Below are positions 1-8,522 of a stretch of 35,654 bases of DNA, one piece after another; the stretch's first letter is position 1, and each line of letters begins with the position of its first letter. The notes under the pieces are model-generated. The model saw only the letters and a list, made by a program, of their open reading frames with translations, did no database searches and had not been told where the DNA came from. The DNA comes from Microcaldota archaeon (GTDB lineage: Archaea; Micrarchaeota; Micrarchaeia; Micrarchaeales; Micrarchaeaceae). Where the stretch lies: the NCBI GenBank assembly GCA_021792775.1, contig JAJYTZ010000007.1:1-35654 (forward strand), written 5' to 3'. The translations under genes were made by a program, and so were the position numbers.

Positions 1-2
1 CC

Positions 3-746
3 CTATCCCCCGGAATACAGCTCTATATTAGCCTTCACTTCCAATGCGTCTATGTTTTGCGGAAGATTTGATAGTATTATATTTACGAGCTTCATCGCGG
101 CTGACTTCTCCCTGCAAGAGTACAGTGCCTTCGATTTCCACGTCATTGCCTCCATATTTACCGGGTTGCGCTTCAACACACGATCAAATAGGGCTATCGC
201 ATCTTTCCCCAGCATCATGCAGTACTTGGACAGGATGTCTTTATTGGTACTTGTTGCGGGGTCGCGTATCTCTAAGGCATCTTTGTATATGGATATTCCC
301 TCGTTTAGCAGGTCCATCTCCGGCATTTGGTCGCTATTGAGGTCGGCTATATAGAATTTTGATACATTGTGCCCTATCTTGGCATCTATGTCTTTATTAT
401 CAAATTCCAGCACTCTGTCAAACATAGAGAGTGTTTTCTGGTATATGGCTATTACTATCTCTTTTTGATTTTGTGCGGCTGCTTTCTTATATTGCTTTGT
501 GGTGTCCATCACTTCAATTATATTGGCTGCGCGCGCCAATGCTATATGCGCTGATAATAGGAGTGTGTCCTTATCCATCTCTTCTATCTTTTTCTGCTTT
601 CCGTTAAGTTTAAACTGGACATCTATGGCACCATCACTCTTTTTTATCAGTCTCAAGTCAAACGTTGATATTTCGGTTTGTCGCAGTGCCTGTAGCGGGT
701 CGTTTTTGGCCCGCATTGCATGCGTTGGATCCTTATTCACTTCCAT
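3..746 (-). CDS. TPR-like helical repeat protein
   Basis: A complete 247-residue protein; the stop lies at the window edge (3-5). From about residue 95 it consists of paired amphipathic helices with TPR-like spacing, for example a helix ending in MFDRVLEFDNKD and its near copy ALFDRVLKRNPVNMEA. Both follow the TPR pattern in which A/L/Y residues pack and a helix break with N-P or D-N follows. The first 90 residues are charged and not recognised. TPR proteins are protein-interaction scaffolds; no partner can be named here. No signal peptide or membrane segment is visible. The ATG lies about 30 nt from an AT-rich TATA-like element (772-783) in the spacer shared with the divergent nucleotidyltransferase gene, so a near-leaderless transcript is likely. 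Function unknown. Confidence 0.75.
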   Translation of the reverse strand: MEVNKDPTHAMRAKNDPLQALRQTEISTFDLRLIKKSDGAIDVQFKLNGKQKKIEEMDKDTLLLSAHIALARAANIIEVMDTTKQYKKAAAQNQKEIVIAIYQKTLSMFDRVLEFDNKDIDAKIGHNVSKFYIADLNSDQMPEMDLLNEGISIYKDALEIRDPATSTNKDILSKYCMMLGKDAIALFDRVLKRNPVNMEAMTWKSKALYSCREKSAAMKLVNIILSNLPQNIDALEVKANIELYSGG

Positions 747-842
747 CCTACCGAATATCCATGTTTGAACAGATATATAATGATTTTTGTAAGTCGTGCC
801 CCCTACTCTTTTATTCTTTCTCTTTGATTTACTGGTGATTCT

Positions 843-1565
843 ATGAAAGGGGTTATATTAGCTGGGGGAAAGGGCACTAGGCTTAGCCCTTTGACCAAAG
901 CGACTAACAAGATATTGCTGCCTGTATATGACAGACCAATGGTATACTATCCGATAGAGACCATAGTCAGGGCAGGAGTCCGCAACATAATAATAGTGTC
1001 TGCAAGGGAGCACGCGGGTAACTTCATAAACCTTCTTGGTTCGGGAAAGGAGTTTGGGGCAAAAATAGAGTATACCGTGCAGGATGAGCCTAGAGGCGTT
1101 GCACATGCGCTGTCTGTAGCGCAGGATTTTGTTGACGGAGATGATGTACTCTTAAACCTGGGCGACAATATAGTCCTTGATGATATATCTAAAGAGGCAA
1201 AGAAATTTACCGGAGGAGCGATGGTATTTCTCAAAAAGGTCAAGAATCTATCGGCGTTTGGCGTCCCTGTGTTCAGAGGCAAAGACATAGTCGCGATAGA
1301 GGAGAAACCGAAGAGGCCTAAGAGCCCTTATGCTGTTACCGGCCTATACATATACGATAACACCGTTTTTGATAAGATAAGAAAGCTGAGGCCTTCTGCG
1401 CGTGGCGAGGTAGAGATAACTGATGTTAACAACCTTTACATAAAGGAGGGTACGCTCAGATACTCATTCCTGAAAAAGGAGTGGAGCGATGCCGGGACGT
1501 TCGAGAGCCTTTTCGAGACTTCGGAAATGATGCGGAAGATAATAAACAGGGATAAAAGACAGTAA
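843..1565 (+). CDS. RmlA-type sugar-1-phosphate nucleotidyltransferase
   Basis: A 240-residue nucleotidyltransferase that would join a sugar-1-phosphate to an NTP, giving an activated nucleotide sugar (the RmlA reaction is dTTP plus glucose-1-phosphate to dTDP-glucose). The N-terminus carries the signature loop GGKGTRLSPLTK (residues 8-19), which binds the nucleotide phosphates. LGDN (about 106-109) supplies the metal-binding Asp. EEKPKRPKSPYAVTGLYIYD and GEVEITDVNNLY are characteristic of the glucose-1-phosphate thymidylyltransferase branch. The protein stops after the catalytic domain, with no left-handed beta-helix extension as in long archaeal paralogues. GGTGA lies 5 nt before the ATG. 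The sugar is not certain. A role in surface glycan or glycoprotein synthesis is plausible, given the Asn/Ser/Thr-rich surface protein at 14694-19064, but is inference. Confidence 0.9.
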   Translation: MKGVILAGGKGTRLSPLTKATNKILLPVYDRPMVYYPIETIVRAGVRNIIIVSAREHAGNFINLLGSGKEFGAKIEYTVQDEPRGVAHALSVAQDFVDGDDVLLNLGDNIVLDDISKEAKKFTGGAMVFLKKVKNLSAFGVPVFRGKDIVAIEEKPKRPKSPYAVTGLYIYDNTVFDKIRKLRPSARGEVEITDVNNLYIKEGTLRYSFLKKEWSDAGTFESLFETSEMMRKIINRDKRQ

Positions 1566-1613
1566 GGTAGGCAGGGCGCATCCACGCGCCCAATGCCATA
1601 TTCTATCCCTTTC

Positions 1614-1940
1614 CTACTCCCCACGCAGAGATACACTCTTTCTATTCAGCATTACAATTCCAGGGCTTTCGCGACTGAGCGAGGCTTTTCCTCTTTCAGT
1701 AAGGAAGAGTCCCTGTTCCTTCTCATCTTTGCTTGGAAAATACAGGATCCCGTTCGACTTAAGCTTCTTTAGAGAATACCACGCTGTGCTCTTCGCTATT
1801 CCGTACACTTCCGACACGTATTCTACGAAACATGATGCCGAATCTATCTTATCGTGGCCTATCTCCGATATGAGGATACGCTCGCGCTCGGATAAACCAA
1901 ACTCCGCACCATAAACTCTACTAATCTCCAGCCCGACCAT
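1614..1940 (-). CDS. winged-helix DNA-binding protein
   Basis: A 108-residue protein with a winged-helix arrangement. A helical N-terminus (LSERERILISEI) is followed by the helix-turn-helix VYGIAKSTAWYSLKKLKSNG (about 46-65), then a two-strand wing (ILYFPSKDEKEQGLFLTERG). This resembles small MarR/ArsR-like archaeal regulators and the DNA-binding half of some antitoxins. The reading frame also allows a TTG one codon earlier, but the ATG at 1938-1940 is preferred because GGTGGT lies directly upstream at normal spacing. The gene is convergent with the nucleotidyltransferase gene and has 500 bp of non-coding DNA upstream. No ligand-binding domain is present, so the signal it senses and its targets are unknown. 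Confidence 0.75.
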   Translation of the reverse strand: MVGLEISRVYGAEFGLSERERILISEIGHDKIDSASCFVEYVSEVYGIAKSTAWYSLKKLKSNGILYFPSKDEKEQGLFLTERGKASLSRESPGIVMLNRKSVSLRGE

Positions 1941-1943
1941 CAA

Positions 1944-2444
1944 ACCACCAAAAATTTAGGAAGTTTAAGCGGCTGGATAGCCGTTTATTGTGTGAAACAT
2001 TATATTCTTAATTGAGCATACGCTGCTGCTCCCGAACCAGGAAAAGGTTACTGTCTGAGTTCGTTGCTGCATTGTATCCATTCTGTTTATACTAGTAATG
2101 GTATTTAAACGTTGTGTGCAAAGTGGCTTTGTAGTTTAATTCATTTTCTGTGTTTAATTAGTATTTTGTATTTTAAATTGTGGGATATCACAAAAGTAGT
2201 CAAATACACTTACCAGCGCCTAACTGGGATAAATATTTTCAGCATGCGTATTTGCCATTACAAACCGTGCAAAAAAGTAATCTTACAGACCATTTAGAAC
2301 TATAACGTCGGTATGTTAACCGTGCAGAACAGAAGGATATAACGATTTTGACACATGGTTATTGTCGCCATACAGAATCTTCCTGAATCATTCAACATAA
2401 CAAAGTTCTGTGACGATTTGAGAAGTGTCTGTTCCTTTGCACGG
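1944..2444. other. 500-bp AT-rich intergenic region
   Basis: No convincing coding frame is present on either strand. The region contains the upstream sequence of the winged-helix gene and the sequence after the carB stop. AACCGTGCA occurs at 2263-2271 and again at 2318-2326, and its reverse complement occurs at 2438-2446. The last two form the arms of the inverted repeat listed separately. Nothing else was recognised. Confidence 0.5.
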
Positions 2445-2448
2445 TTAA
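2315..2448. repeat. long-range inverted repeat at carB 3' end
   Basis: TTAACCGTGCA (2316-2326) followed by GAACAG (2327-2332) is complementary, in order, to CTGTTC (2429-2434) and TGCACGGTTAA (2438-2448), with three unpaired bases on the right arm. This gives about 17 paired bases around a loop of about 96 nt. The right arm overlaps the last codons and stop of carB. It could be a structured 3' UTR, a processing signal or an operator pair for the adjacent winged-helix gene; the sequence alone does not decide. Confidence 0.5.
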
Positions 2449-5400
2449 TAATATCCTTTCATCTCCCTAACATCGTTAAAGTCAGCAGATTCGAGGAAAG
2501 CGTCTGATAGTTGCGACGCAAGCCTTCCGTTCAAGACCAATGGTATGTTGAAGTCGACTGTGCGTCTTCTTATGCCAAAATCTCTCTTTTTTAGGTCGTT
2601 ATCGGTCATCACTATGCCGACCTTGCCTTTGTCTATCATGTTCAGCGCGTCTGCGCTGCTTATGACCTCCGCATTAGCTATAGGATAATCCTCTACTGTA
2701 AACACATCCAAAAGACCTTTTAGAATCGCGGCTGCTTTGCCGAGATGCTGCAGGCCGGATTTCCCGTATATTATCGCAGATCCACTGGGAAAGTGGTTTG
2801 GATTTACTCCAAGCCAGCTTGTCAGAAGGGCCTCGTTCATGGTCTTGCCGAAGGCTGCCGCTTCCCCAGTGCTTCTCATCTCCGGCCCTAATACAGGGTA
2901 GGAATCCTTGAGCTGCAACCAAGAGAATTGTGCGCTCTTTACTATGTAGCTCTTGTGTTTGGGCTCGTGGAACTCTCCGTCCATGCCTAACCCATTGAAT
3001 ATCGCCTTGTACGCATAATCCATCATGTTTATGCCAACCGATTTTGAACTGAAAGGCATTGACCTGCTAGCCCTTGAATTGAGCTCTATTATGTACACCT
3101 TTCCCCTGTTTATTAGGAACTGTATGTTGAACGGCCCTTTCATCTCTAATTCTGACGAAAAGAGCAACGCCATCCGTTTCATCTCTTCATAAGCGGTTTT
3201 GCTGCCATGGAAAGGCGCTGTTATAGTGGCATCGCCGCTGTGCACTCCAGCTTCTTCTATGTGCTGCATGCTTATCCCTAGCACTGACTTTGAATCGGTC
3301 ACGCAATCCAGCTCTGCTTCTACCGAATCTGGGTAGAACTTCGTTAGGACCAATGGGATTCTATGAGCTTGCTTGCCTATCATTGCCATATATCTTTGAA
3401 GATCTGCCTGACTGTACAACAGCTTGAAGGACGAACCGCTAAGTATATAGCTCGGTCGCACAAGTATCGGAAATCCAACCTCATCTATGAACCTTTCAAT
3501 CGCATGTCTGCCGGTTGCTGTGCGCCATTCAGGCTGGGCTAGGTTAAGCTTCTCCACTATCGATGAGAACTTGTTTCTGTCTTCCGACCTCCCTATGCTG
3601 GATGAGCCCGTGCCTATGAACTTCATGCCATATTCGGACAGCTTCTCTGCTATGTTGTTGCCTATCTGACCTCCGGTAAATACCGTAACGCCGTCGAAAT
3701 GCTCCTTCTTGTCTATTGAGCTTATTGTTTCTGCGCTTATCTCGTCAAAGTACAGCTTGTCTGCGATATCCCAATCTGTAGACACGGTCTCCGGATTGCA
3801 GTTGAGTATTGACACTTCAGAAAAGCTTCTCTTAAGCGCCCTCGCAAAGTTCACTGCGCTCCAATCAAATTCTACCGATACCCCTATCCTGAATACGCCT
3901 GCGCCAAGAACCAGCGCCTTTCCATTTTTTGGTTTTTCTTTGAAGCTGATGTCGTCTTCTGAAGCCACGCGCGTAGTATATAGGTAGTTTACTCTGGCAG
4001 GGCGTTCGCCTGCAAGAGTATCTATGCTTTTGACGAAAATGTCTGTATTGGAGCTGAGTTGCTGCCCGCAAAATCCCATCCTTTTTAGCTGTTCGTCCCC
4101 TTCCGTGCCTTTCTTCTGGCTTGACTTGTCCTTTGAATCCTTTGCCTTTTCGTAAATTGTTACTAGGTTATTTATCTTGTTTAGGAAGAAGAGGTCAACG
4201 CCGGTAAGCCTGTGCACTTCCTCGGGCTTTATGCCGAGTGCAAATGCTTTTGCTGCATATAGGAACCAGTATGGTTTTCTTGATTTAAGTATTGATTTTA
4301 TCTCTGGCCTGCTTAAGTCAGAATTGTATACCCTGCCGCCAACCAGGCCGAGCTCGCCTATGTCAAGCATGCGCACCGCTTTCTGCATTGCCTCCTCAAA
4401 AGACCTGCCGATTGCCATCACCTCTCCAATGCTCTTCATTTCTGTACCTAAGCTCGAGCTTGCGCTCTCGAACTTTGTCAGGTCCCACCGTGGTATCTTT
4501 ATTGTTATGTAATCAAGGCTCGGCTCAAAGAACGCACTCGTAGCTTTTGATACCTCATTGCTGAGATCGTAGAGCTTGTATCCCAAGCTTAGCTTCGCGC
4601 TCACATATGCAAGAGGATAGCCTGTTGCCTTGCTTGCTAGGGCGCTTGAGCGGGACATCCTCGGATTCGTCTCGATCACGTAGAACTCCCTGCTTTTGGG
4701 GTTTAGGGCGAACTGGACATTGCATTCTCCCACAAGCCCTATCGCCTCTGCCACTTTTATCGAAATGGCACGCATCGCATTGTAGTCCTCGTTGTCCAGA
4801 GTCTGTGCAGGTGTTACAACAGTTGATTCTCCAGTATGTACGCCCATCGGGTCAAGGTTTTCTATGCACGCCACGACTGCTGCGTTGCCGTGCATATCCC
4901 TTACAACTTCGTATTCTATCTCCTTCCATCCGTCCAGATACTTTTCTATAAGCACTTCACCTGTCTTGCTCTGCGCGAGAGATCTCTTTATGCCTTTCTT
5001 CAATGCGGCCTCGCTCTTTGCTATGAACGATCCTCTTCCAGCAAGGTTGAAGCTCACTCTTAACATCACAGGATAGCCGAGTTCTCTTGCAGCAGCGAGA
5101 GCACCTTTCTCTGTTTTTGCGGCTCTGCTTGGTGCAGTCCTTATGCTCTTGCTTTCCATCAGCCTTTTGAAATCGGCCCTGCCGAGCGCAGCCTTTATGC
5201 CTCCGAGTTTTGTTCCGAGTATTTTTACACCATGCTTGCCCAAAACTCCTGCATCATTCAGGTCTATCCCCGCATTAAGGGCACTCTGCCCTCCAAAACC
5301 TATCATTATGCCTTTAGGTTTTTCTTTTTCTATTACTTTCTCTATGAAACGTCTCTTTACCGGGAGTAAGTAGACATGATCCGCAGAGAGATAGCTTGTT

Positions 5401-5576
5401 TGCACCGTGGCCACATTCGAATTGACGATTATCGTTTCTATGCCCTCCTCACGAAGCGCTTTGAGCGCCTGGCTGCCGCTGTAATCAAACTCTGCGGCCT
5501 CGCCGATCTTTATGGGACCGGAGCCGATCAGCAGAATCTTGTTGCATTGCCTCAAATCAAGCCTTCTTCTTGCCAT
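2445..5576 (-). CDS. carB: carbamoyl-phosphate synthase large subunit
   Basis: The 1043-residue large subunit of carbamoyl-phosphate synthase uses ammonia from CarA, bicarbonate and two ATP to make carbamoyl phosphate for pyrimidine and arginine synthesis. Both homologous halves are present. The first starts with IGSGPIKIGEAAEFDYSGSQ (about 17-36), followed by an ATP-grasp domain ending in ECNVQFALNP and ETNPRMSRSSALASKATGYP. The second starts with LVLGAGVFRIGVSVEFDW (about 552-569) and has its own ATP-grasp ending in NIQFLINRGKVYIIELNSRASRSMPF. A C-terminal MGS-like regulatory domain covers roughly the last 110 residues. The length is slightly below the usual 1060-1075. The ATG lies inside the carA 3' end (20-bp overlap), implying translational coupling. 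The second-half signature GAGVFRIG deviates from the common GSGPNRIG, but the domain is otherwise intact. Confidence 0.97.
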   Translation of the reverse strand: MARRRLDLRQCNKILLIGSGPIKIGEAAEFDYSGSQALKALREEGIETIIVNSNVATVQTSYLSADHVYLLPVKRRFIEKVIEKEKPKGIMIGFGGQSALNAGIDLNDAGVLGKHGVKILGTKLGGIKAALGRADFKRLMESKSIRTAPSRAAKTEKGALAAARELGYPVMLRVSFNLAGRGSFIAKSEAALKKGIKRSLAQSKTGEVLIEKYLDGWKEIEYEVVRDMHGNAAVVACIENLDPMGVHTGESTVVTPAQTLDNEDYNAMRAISIKVAEAIGLVGECNVQFALNPKSREFYVIETNPRMSRSSALASKATGYPLAYVSAKLSLGYKLYDLSNEVSKATSAFFEPSLDYITIKIPRWDLTKFESASSSLGTEMKSIGEVMAIGRSFEEAMQKAVRMLDIGELGLVGGRVYNSDLSRPEIKSILKSRKPYWFLYAAKAFALGIKPEEVHRLTGVDLFFLNKINNLVTIYEKAKDSKDKSSQKKGTEGDEQLKRMGFCGQQLSSNTDIFVKSIDTLAGERPARVNYLYTTRVASEDDISFKEKPKNGKALVLGAGVFRIGVSVEFDWSAVNFARALKRSFSEVSILNCNPETVSTDWDIADKLYFDEISAETISSIDKKEHFDGVTVFTGGQIGNNIAEKLSEYGMKFIGTGSSSIGRSEDRNKFSSIVEKLNLAQPEWRTATGRHAIERFIDEVGFPILVRPSYILSGSSFKLLYSQADLQRYMAMIGKQAHRIPLVLTKFYPDSVEAELDCVTDSKSVLGISMQHIEEAGVHSGDATITAPFHGSKTAYEEMKRMALLFSSELEMKGPFNIQFLINRGKVYIIELNSRASRSMPFSSKSVGINMMDYAYKAIFNGLGMDGEFHEPKHKSYIVKSAQFSWLQLKDSYPVLGPEMRSTGEAAAFGKTMNEALLTSWLGVNPNHFPSGSAIIYGKSGLQHLGKAAAILKGLLDVFTVEDYPIANAEVISSADALNMIDKGKVGIVMTDNDLKKRDFGIRRRTVDFNIPLVLNGRLASQLSDAFLESADFNDVREMKGYY

Positions 5577-6675
5577 TTTGCATCATCCCATAAAACATAT
5601 CAAAGACGAATTGCGTGTCCCATGCCCCGGGCCTGGCCTCTGGATGGAACTGCGTAGTTATCAGGTTGTGCTTTCTGTCTATCATACCTTCAACAACATT
5701 GTCATCTATGCTTTCGAACAGAACCTTTGCGCTTGCAGGCATGTTTCTTCTTGACAGTGCATAGCCATGGTTGTGCGTTGTTATGTATGCTTTATTGTCT
5801 AGACAGTTTACAACGCCTTTATTCACGGCTCTATGACCGAACTTCATCTTTTTTATCCTCCCGCCCAGAGCTATCGCAGCAAGCTGGTGCCCTAGGCATA
5901 TCCCCATGCTCGGTATTCCGGTATCAAACAGCTCCTTTATGTTAGATATTGCTTCGCCCAAGAGATTGGGATTTCCAGGTCCATTTCCGTAAACTATGCC
6001 AGAAGGTCTGAAATCCAGTATCTCTTGCGCCGACGAGTTCCATGGCGCCCTTATAACGTCATATCCCAAGTTTAGCAAATCATTTATGAATCCATTCTTT
6101 GCGCCAAAGTCCATAACTACTATAGTGCCTTTTTGTTTCCTTCCGGGAACTTTGCAGTATATGGGTTTCTTGGGCGATACCATTTTCACAAAGTTGATAG
6201 ATTCGTAATCGTATATGTACAAATCTTTGATGTCTTTGCTGTTGTCGGATATGACGCCTATAGAGGTGCCGTTGTCTCTCAGTCTCACTGTTAATGCGCG
6301 GGTATCTATGCCGTATATGCCTGGTATTGATTCTCGCTTTAGCCACGAATTTAACGTTCTTTCAGAATCCAATTTTGTTCCGGAAGTATACTCAGATACT
6401 ATCATACCTTCGGCTTGTACATGGTCTGATTCAAAATTGATCGGCATTTTTGCGCAGGTGGCGTATTTCTTTCTAGGCACCCCATAATTGCCTACGAGTG
6501 GATGCGTGAAAACCAGAATCTGCCCCTTATAAGAAGGGTCTGTAAGACTTTCTGGATAACCAGTCATGGAGGTTGTAAAAACAAGTTCGCCGATTGCTTT
6601 TTTATGAGCCCCGAAACGAAAACCCCCTATTATAAGGCCGTCTTTGGTGTATATGTTGGATTTTTCTGAAGCCAT
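5557..6675 (-). CDS. carA: carbamoyl-phosphate synthase small subunit (glutaminase)
   Basis: The 372-residue glutamine-hydrolysing subunit of carbamoyl-phosphate synthase releases ammonia that is channelled to CarB. The N-terminal CPSase domain has the family signature TTSMTGYPESLTDPSYKGQI (34-53). The class I glutamine amidotransferase domain starts near residue 183 and has the nucleophile Cys260 in GICLGHQLAAIALGG and His344/Glu346 in TQFHPEARPG, so the triad is complete. The gene is first in the carA-carB operon and overlaps carB by 20 bp. GTGA lies 4-5 nt before the ATG. A TATA-like TTTAAATAC lies about 40 nt upstream (around 6714-6722). Length and domain order are normal for the family. 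Confidence 0.97.
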   Translation of the reverse strand: MASEKSNIYTKDGLIIGGFRFGAHKKAIGELVFTTSMTGYPESLTDPSYKGQILVFTHPLVGNYGVPRKKYATCAKMPINFESDHVQAEGMIVSEYTSGTKLDSERTLNSWLKRESIPGIYGIDTRALTVRLRDNGTSIGVISDNSKDIKDLYIYDYESINFVKMVSPKKPIYCKVPGRKQKGTIVVMDFGAKNGFINDLLNLGYDVIRAPWNSSAQEILDFRPSGIVYGNGPGNPNLLGEAISNIKELFDTGIPSMGICLGHQLAAIALGGRIKKMKFGHRAVNKGVVNCLDNKAYITTHNHGYALSRRNMPASAKVLFESIDDNVVEGMIDRKHNLITTQFHPEARPGAWDTQFVFDMFYGMMQNGKKKA

Positions 6676-6860
6676 TTATTCACAACGAGGCTTGCACTAT
6701 ATTTTAGTGTAAATGTATTTAAACGTGCGTCAGGGAGAGCTTCGTATAAAGTCTGTTCCTAAACTCGCTTTCAAGCAAATCTGGCACTTTCTGAACCGAA
6801 TTAACTTGGGCGAGGTCGGCATACAGGCAAGGCAGATTTCTGTGGGAGCTGTTTTATCGG

Positions 6861-7082
6861 CTACCCTAACCTTCTCAACAGTGACATCTGCTCCTGTTCA
6901 AGCCTTGTGAAGCGCTGTCTCTTTTCCTCGTCATTTGCCTCGCCCTTCTGCTTTCTGGCCATGTTTATCAGCCCTACTGTTTTGATTACCTCAGGTACAT
7001 CGTTCTGCTTTCCCGGCTGTCGTTTCCCTGTTGCCTCGAAGAAGATCTTGGCATCTTGCGGTTTCAATACATCTCTACCCAT
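6861..7082 (-). CDS. small charged protein of unknown function
   Basis: A 73-residue, highly charged protein with no cysteines, signal peptide or membrane segment. It appears mostly helical, with a Lys/Glu/Arg/Gln-rich second half (ARKQKGEANDEEKRQRFTRL). GTGAT lies about 5 nt before the ATG, a good match to the archaeal Shine-Dalgarno sequence, which supports a real gene. No family was recognised. The gene reads in the same direction as carA, 185 bp upstream of it, but carA appears to have its own TATA element in that spacer. Downstream of the stop, another frame carries a CxxC...CxxC pattern without a usable start (see findings). Confidence 0.55.
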   Translation of the reverse strand: MGRDVLKPQDAKIFFEATGKRQPGKQNDVPEVIKTVGLINMARKQKGEANDEEKRQRFTRLEQEQMSLLRRLG

Positions 7083-7126
7083 TTCATCACTTAGAATTTT
7101 TCCGCATGCAATGCAGACTTCTCAAA

Positions 7127-7288
7127 ATGAACGATGATTTGGATGGAGCCAGAAAGATATATATGTATTTTCTACAAGATTCGCTATATAGGGAGATGCG
7201 TCAAAATAAAATGGACGTTTACAAAGCGAGGGATGTGGATGACATAGTCGCATTTTTAGGAGAAGCGAAGAGAGCACTTGTTGTGTGA
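7127..7288 (+). CDS. possible small protein (weak)
   Basis: A 53-codon frame encodes a charged, helix-prone peptide with alternating Asp/Lys/Arg. Inside the frame lies a strong TATA-like AGATATATATG (7155-7165). Transcription from it would start near 7185, so a shorter product from the ATG at 7195 (30 residues) is also possible. No homologue was recognised and the Shine-Dalgarno context is poor. It may instead be leader DNA of the downstream transporter gene, though that gene has its own TATA box. Confidence 0.25.
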   Translation: MNDDLDGARKIYMYFLQDSLYREMRQNKMDVYKARDVDDIVAFLGEAKRALVV

Positions 7289-7320
7289 GTTGGCTCAATT
7301 TTGAGCTCTGATATGCGTCC

Positions 7321-7331
7321 CATATTTATAG
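7321..7331 (+). promoter_or_regulatory. TATA box of the MFS gene
   Basis: CATATTTATAG lies with its centre about 26 nt upstream of the ATG at 7353, the spacing expected for an archaeal leaderless transcript. No Shine-Dalgarno sequence precedes the ATG, which agrees with this. Confidence 0.55.
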
Positions 7332-7352
7332 ATTTGGGTATATTGGTTACAT

Positions 7353-8522
7353 ATGGGAGCTGGGGAAAAGATAACGCGCAATGCGCTACTTATATCCCTA
7401 TCTGCGTTTTTCGCCGACTTTGGCTACCAGACGGTAGTCGCTGCCCTTCCAATCTTCCTTGTAATAGTGTTGCACGCGCCGGTTTACGTGTTTGGAATTG
7501 TGGTCGCGATATCCTACGGCTTCGGTGCGATATTTGGATACGCGGGGGGCATCCTCTCGGGCAAGTACGGAAAGAAAAAAGTAACGATATTGGGCAACCT
7601 TCTCATACCAATACTCTCGCTGAGTGGCCTCGCGACCAGCTTCTATGAAGCTTCTGTTCTGTTTACTGGCGGGTGGCTCTCAAGAAACTTTAGGTCCCCT
7701 GCAAGGCGCGCCATGATAGATGACGAGGTATCAGATAAGAACAGGACCACAGTATACGGCTTCCTCAATGCAATGGATGTTGGGGGAGGAGTCCTATCTA
7801 TATCGGTCCTTCTTTCCCTTCTTTATTTCGGGATCGGACTTAGGTCGATAATACTCCTTACTGCCATACCAATACTTTTCTCCACTTTCCTTCTTTTCTT
7901 CGTAAAAGAGCGTAAAGGAGTATCAGGCGCTGTGCGCAAAATCAGAAAGAATGTTGGGATACGGATGCGTTCAAACAGGAACGCCTTCGTCGGAGTGATA
8001 ATAGCTACGTCTCTATACGGCTTCAGCTTCTACAGTTTAGGTTTCCCCATACTTACCGTTGCCAGATATTCCGGCAACAACTCGCTCGGATATCTCTCTT
8101 ATCTCTTTTTCTTGCTCGGCTCTGCATTCTTCGGCTACTATATAGGAAGGAAGAGGATCGCCCCTGTATATGGACTTGGTATTCTAGGCTATCTCCTTTC
8201 TGGCATAGCGACCGCGCTGCTTGGCATCGCATACCTCTTTAATCTCGGAGTAGGGCTCATGTACCTCTCGATATTTCTCATAGGAATGGGTGTGGGAGTG
8301 ATAGATACTATGGAACCCAGCATAATATCGATTGTGAAATCAGGAGATATCGGGAAAGGGATGGGCTCCCTTACCGCATCGCGTAGCATCGGAATACTGG
8401 TGGGAAATGTTATCATGGGTGTGCTTTACCATTTCAGCCCTGCGTACTCTTACACTTATGCGGCTATACTTTCTATTGCGGCGGCTCTCATTGTGATAGT
8501 ATCAGGAAGAGGAATCTCTTAG
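7353..8522 (+). CDS. MFS-family transporter
   Basis: A 389-residue integral membrane protein with about 12 hydrophobic segments in two halves, separated by a basic cytoplasmic loop around residues 178-208 (VKERKGVSGAVRKIRKN). This is the standard major facilitator layout. A motif-A-like loop GGILSGKYGKKKVTILGN lies between TM2 and TM3. A second conserved block, GGWLSRNFRSPARRAMIDDE, follows TM4. Substrate cannot be inferred; the pattern resembles prokaryotic drug/metabolite efflux or uptake MFS proteins. The start is supported by a TATA box about 26 nt upstream and the absence of a leader. Its stop codon overlaps the stop of the convergent Sec61-beta gene by 4 bp. Confidence 0.88.
   Translation: MGAGEKITRNALLISLSAFFADFGYQTVVAALPIFLVIVLHAPVYVFGIVVAISYGFGAIFGYAGGILSGKYGKKKVTILGNLLIPILSLSGLATSFYEASVLFTGGWLSRNFRSPARRAMIDDEVSDKNRTTVYGFLNAMDVGGGVLSISVLLSLLYFGIGLRSIILLTAIPILFSTFLLFFVKERKGVSGAVRKIRKNVGIRMRSNRNAFVGVIIATSLYGFSFYSLGFPILTVARYSGNNSLGYLSYLFFLLGSAFFGYYIGRKRIAPVYGLGILGYLLSGIATALLGIAYLFNLGVGLMYLSIFLIGMGVGVIDTMEPSIISIVKSGDIGKGMGSLTASRSIGILVGNVIMGVLYHFSPAYSYTYAAILSIAAALIVIVSGRGIS

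Noticed and set aside
3487-5373. Several open frames of 60-114 codons on the plus strand opposite carB
   Set aside because: They lie entirely within a strongly conserved gene on the other strand, lack Shine-Dalgarno sites and resemble nothing known. They are shadows of carB codon usage.
7031-7126. Longer plus-strand start for the small ORF at 7127
   Set aside because: The extension runs antisense through the 73-residue gene, which has its own good ribosome-binding site, and adds no recognisable sequence.
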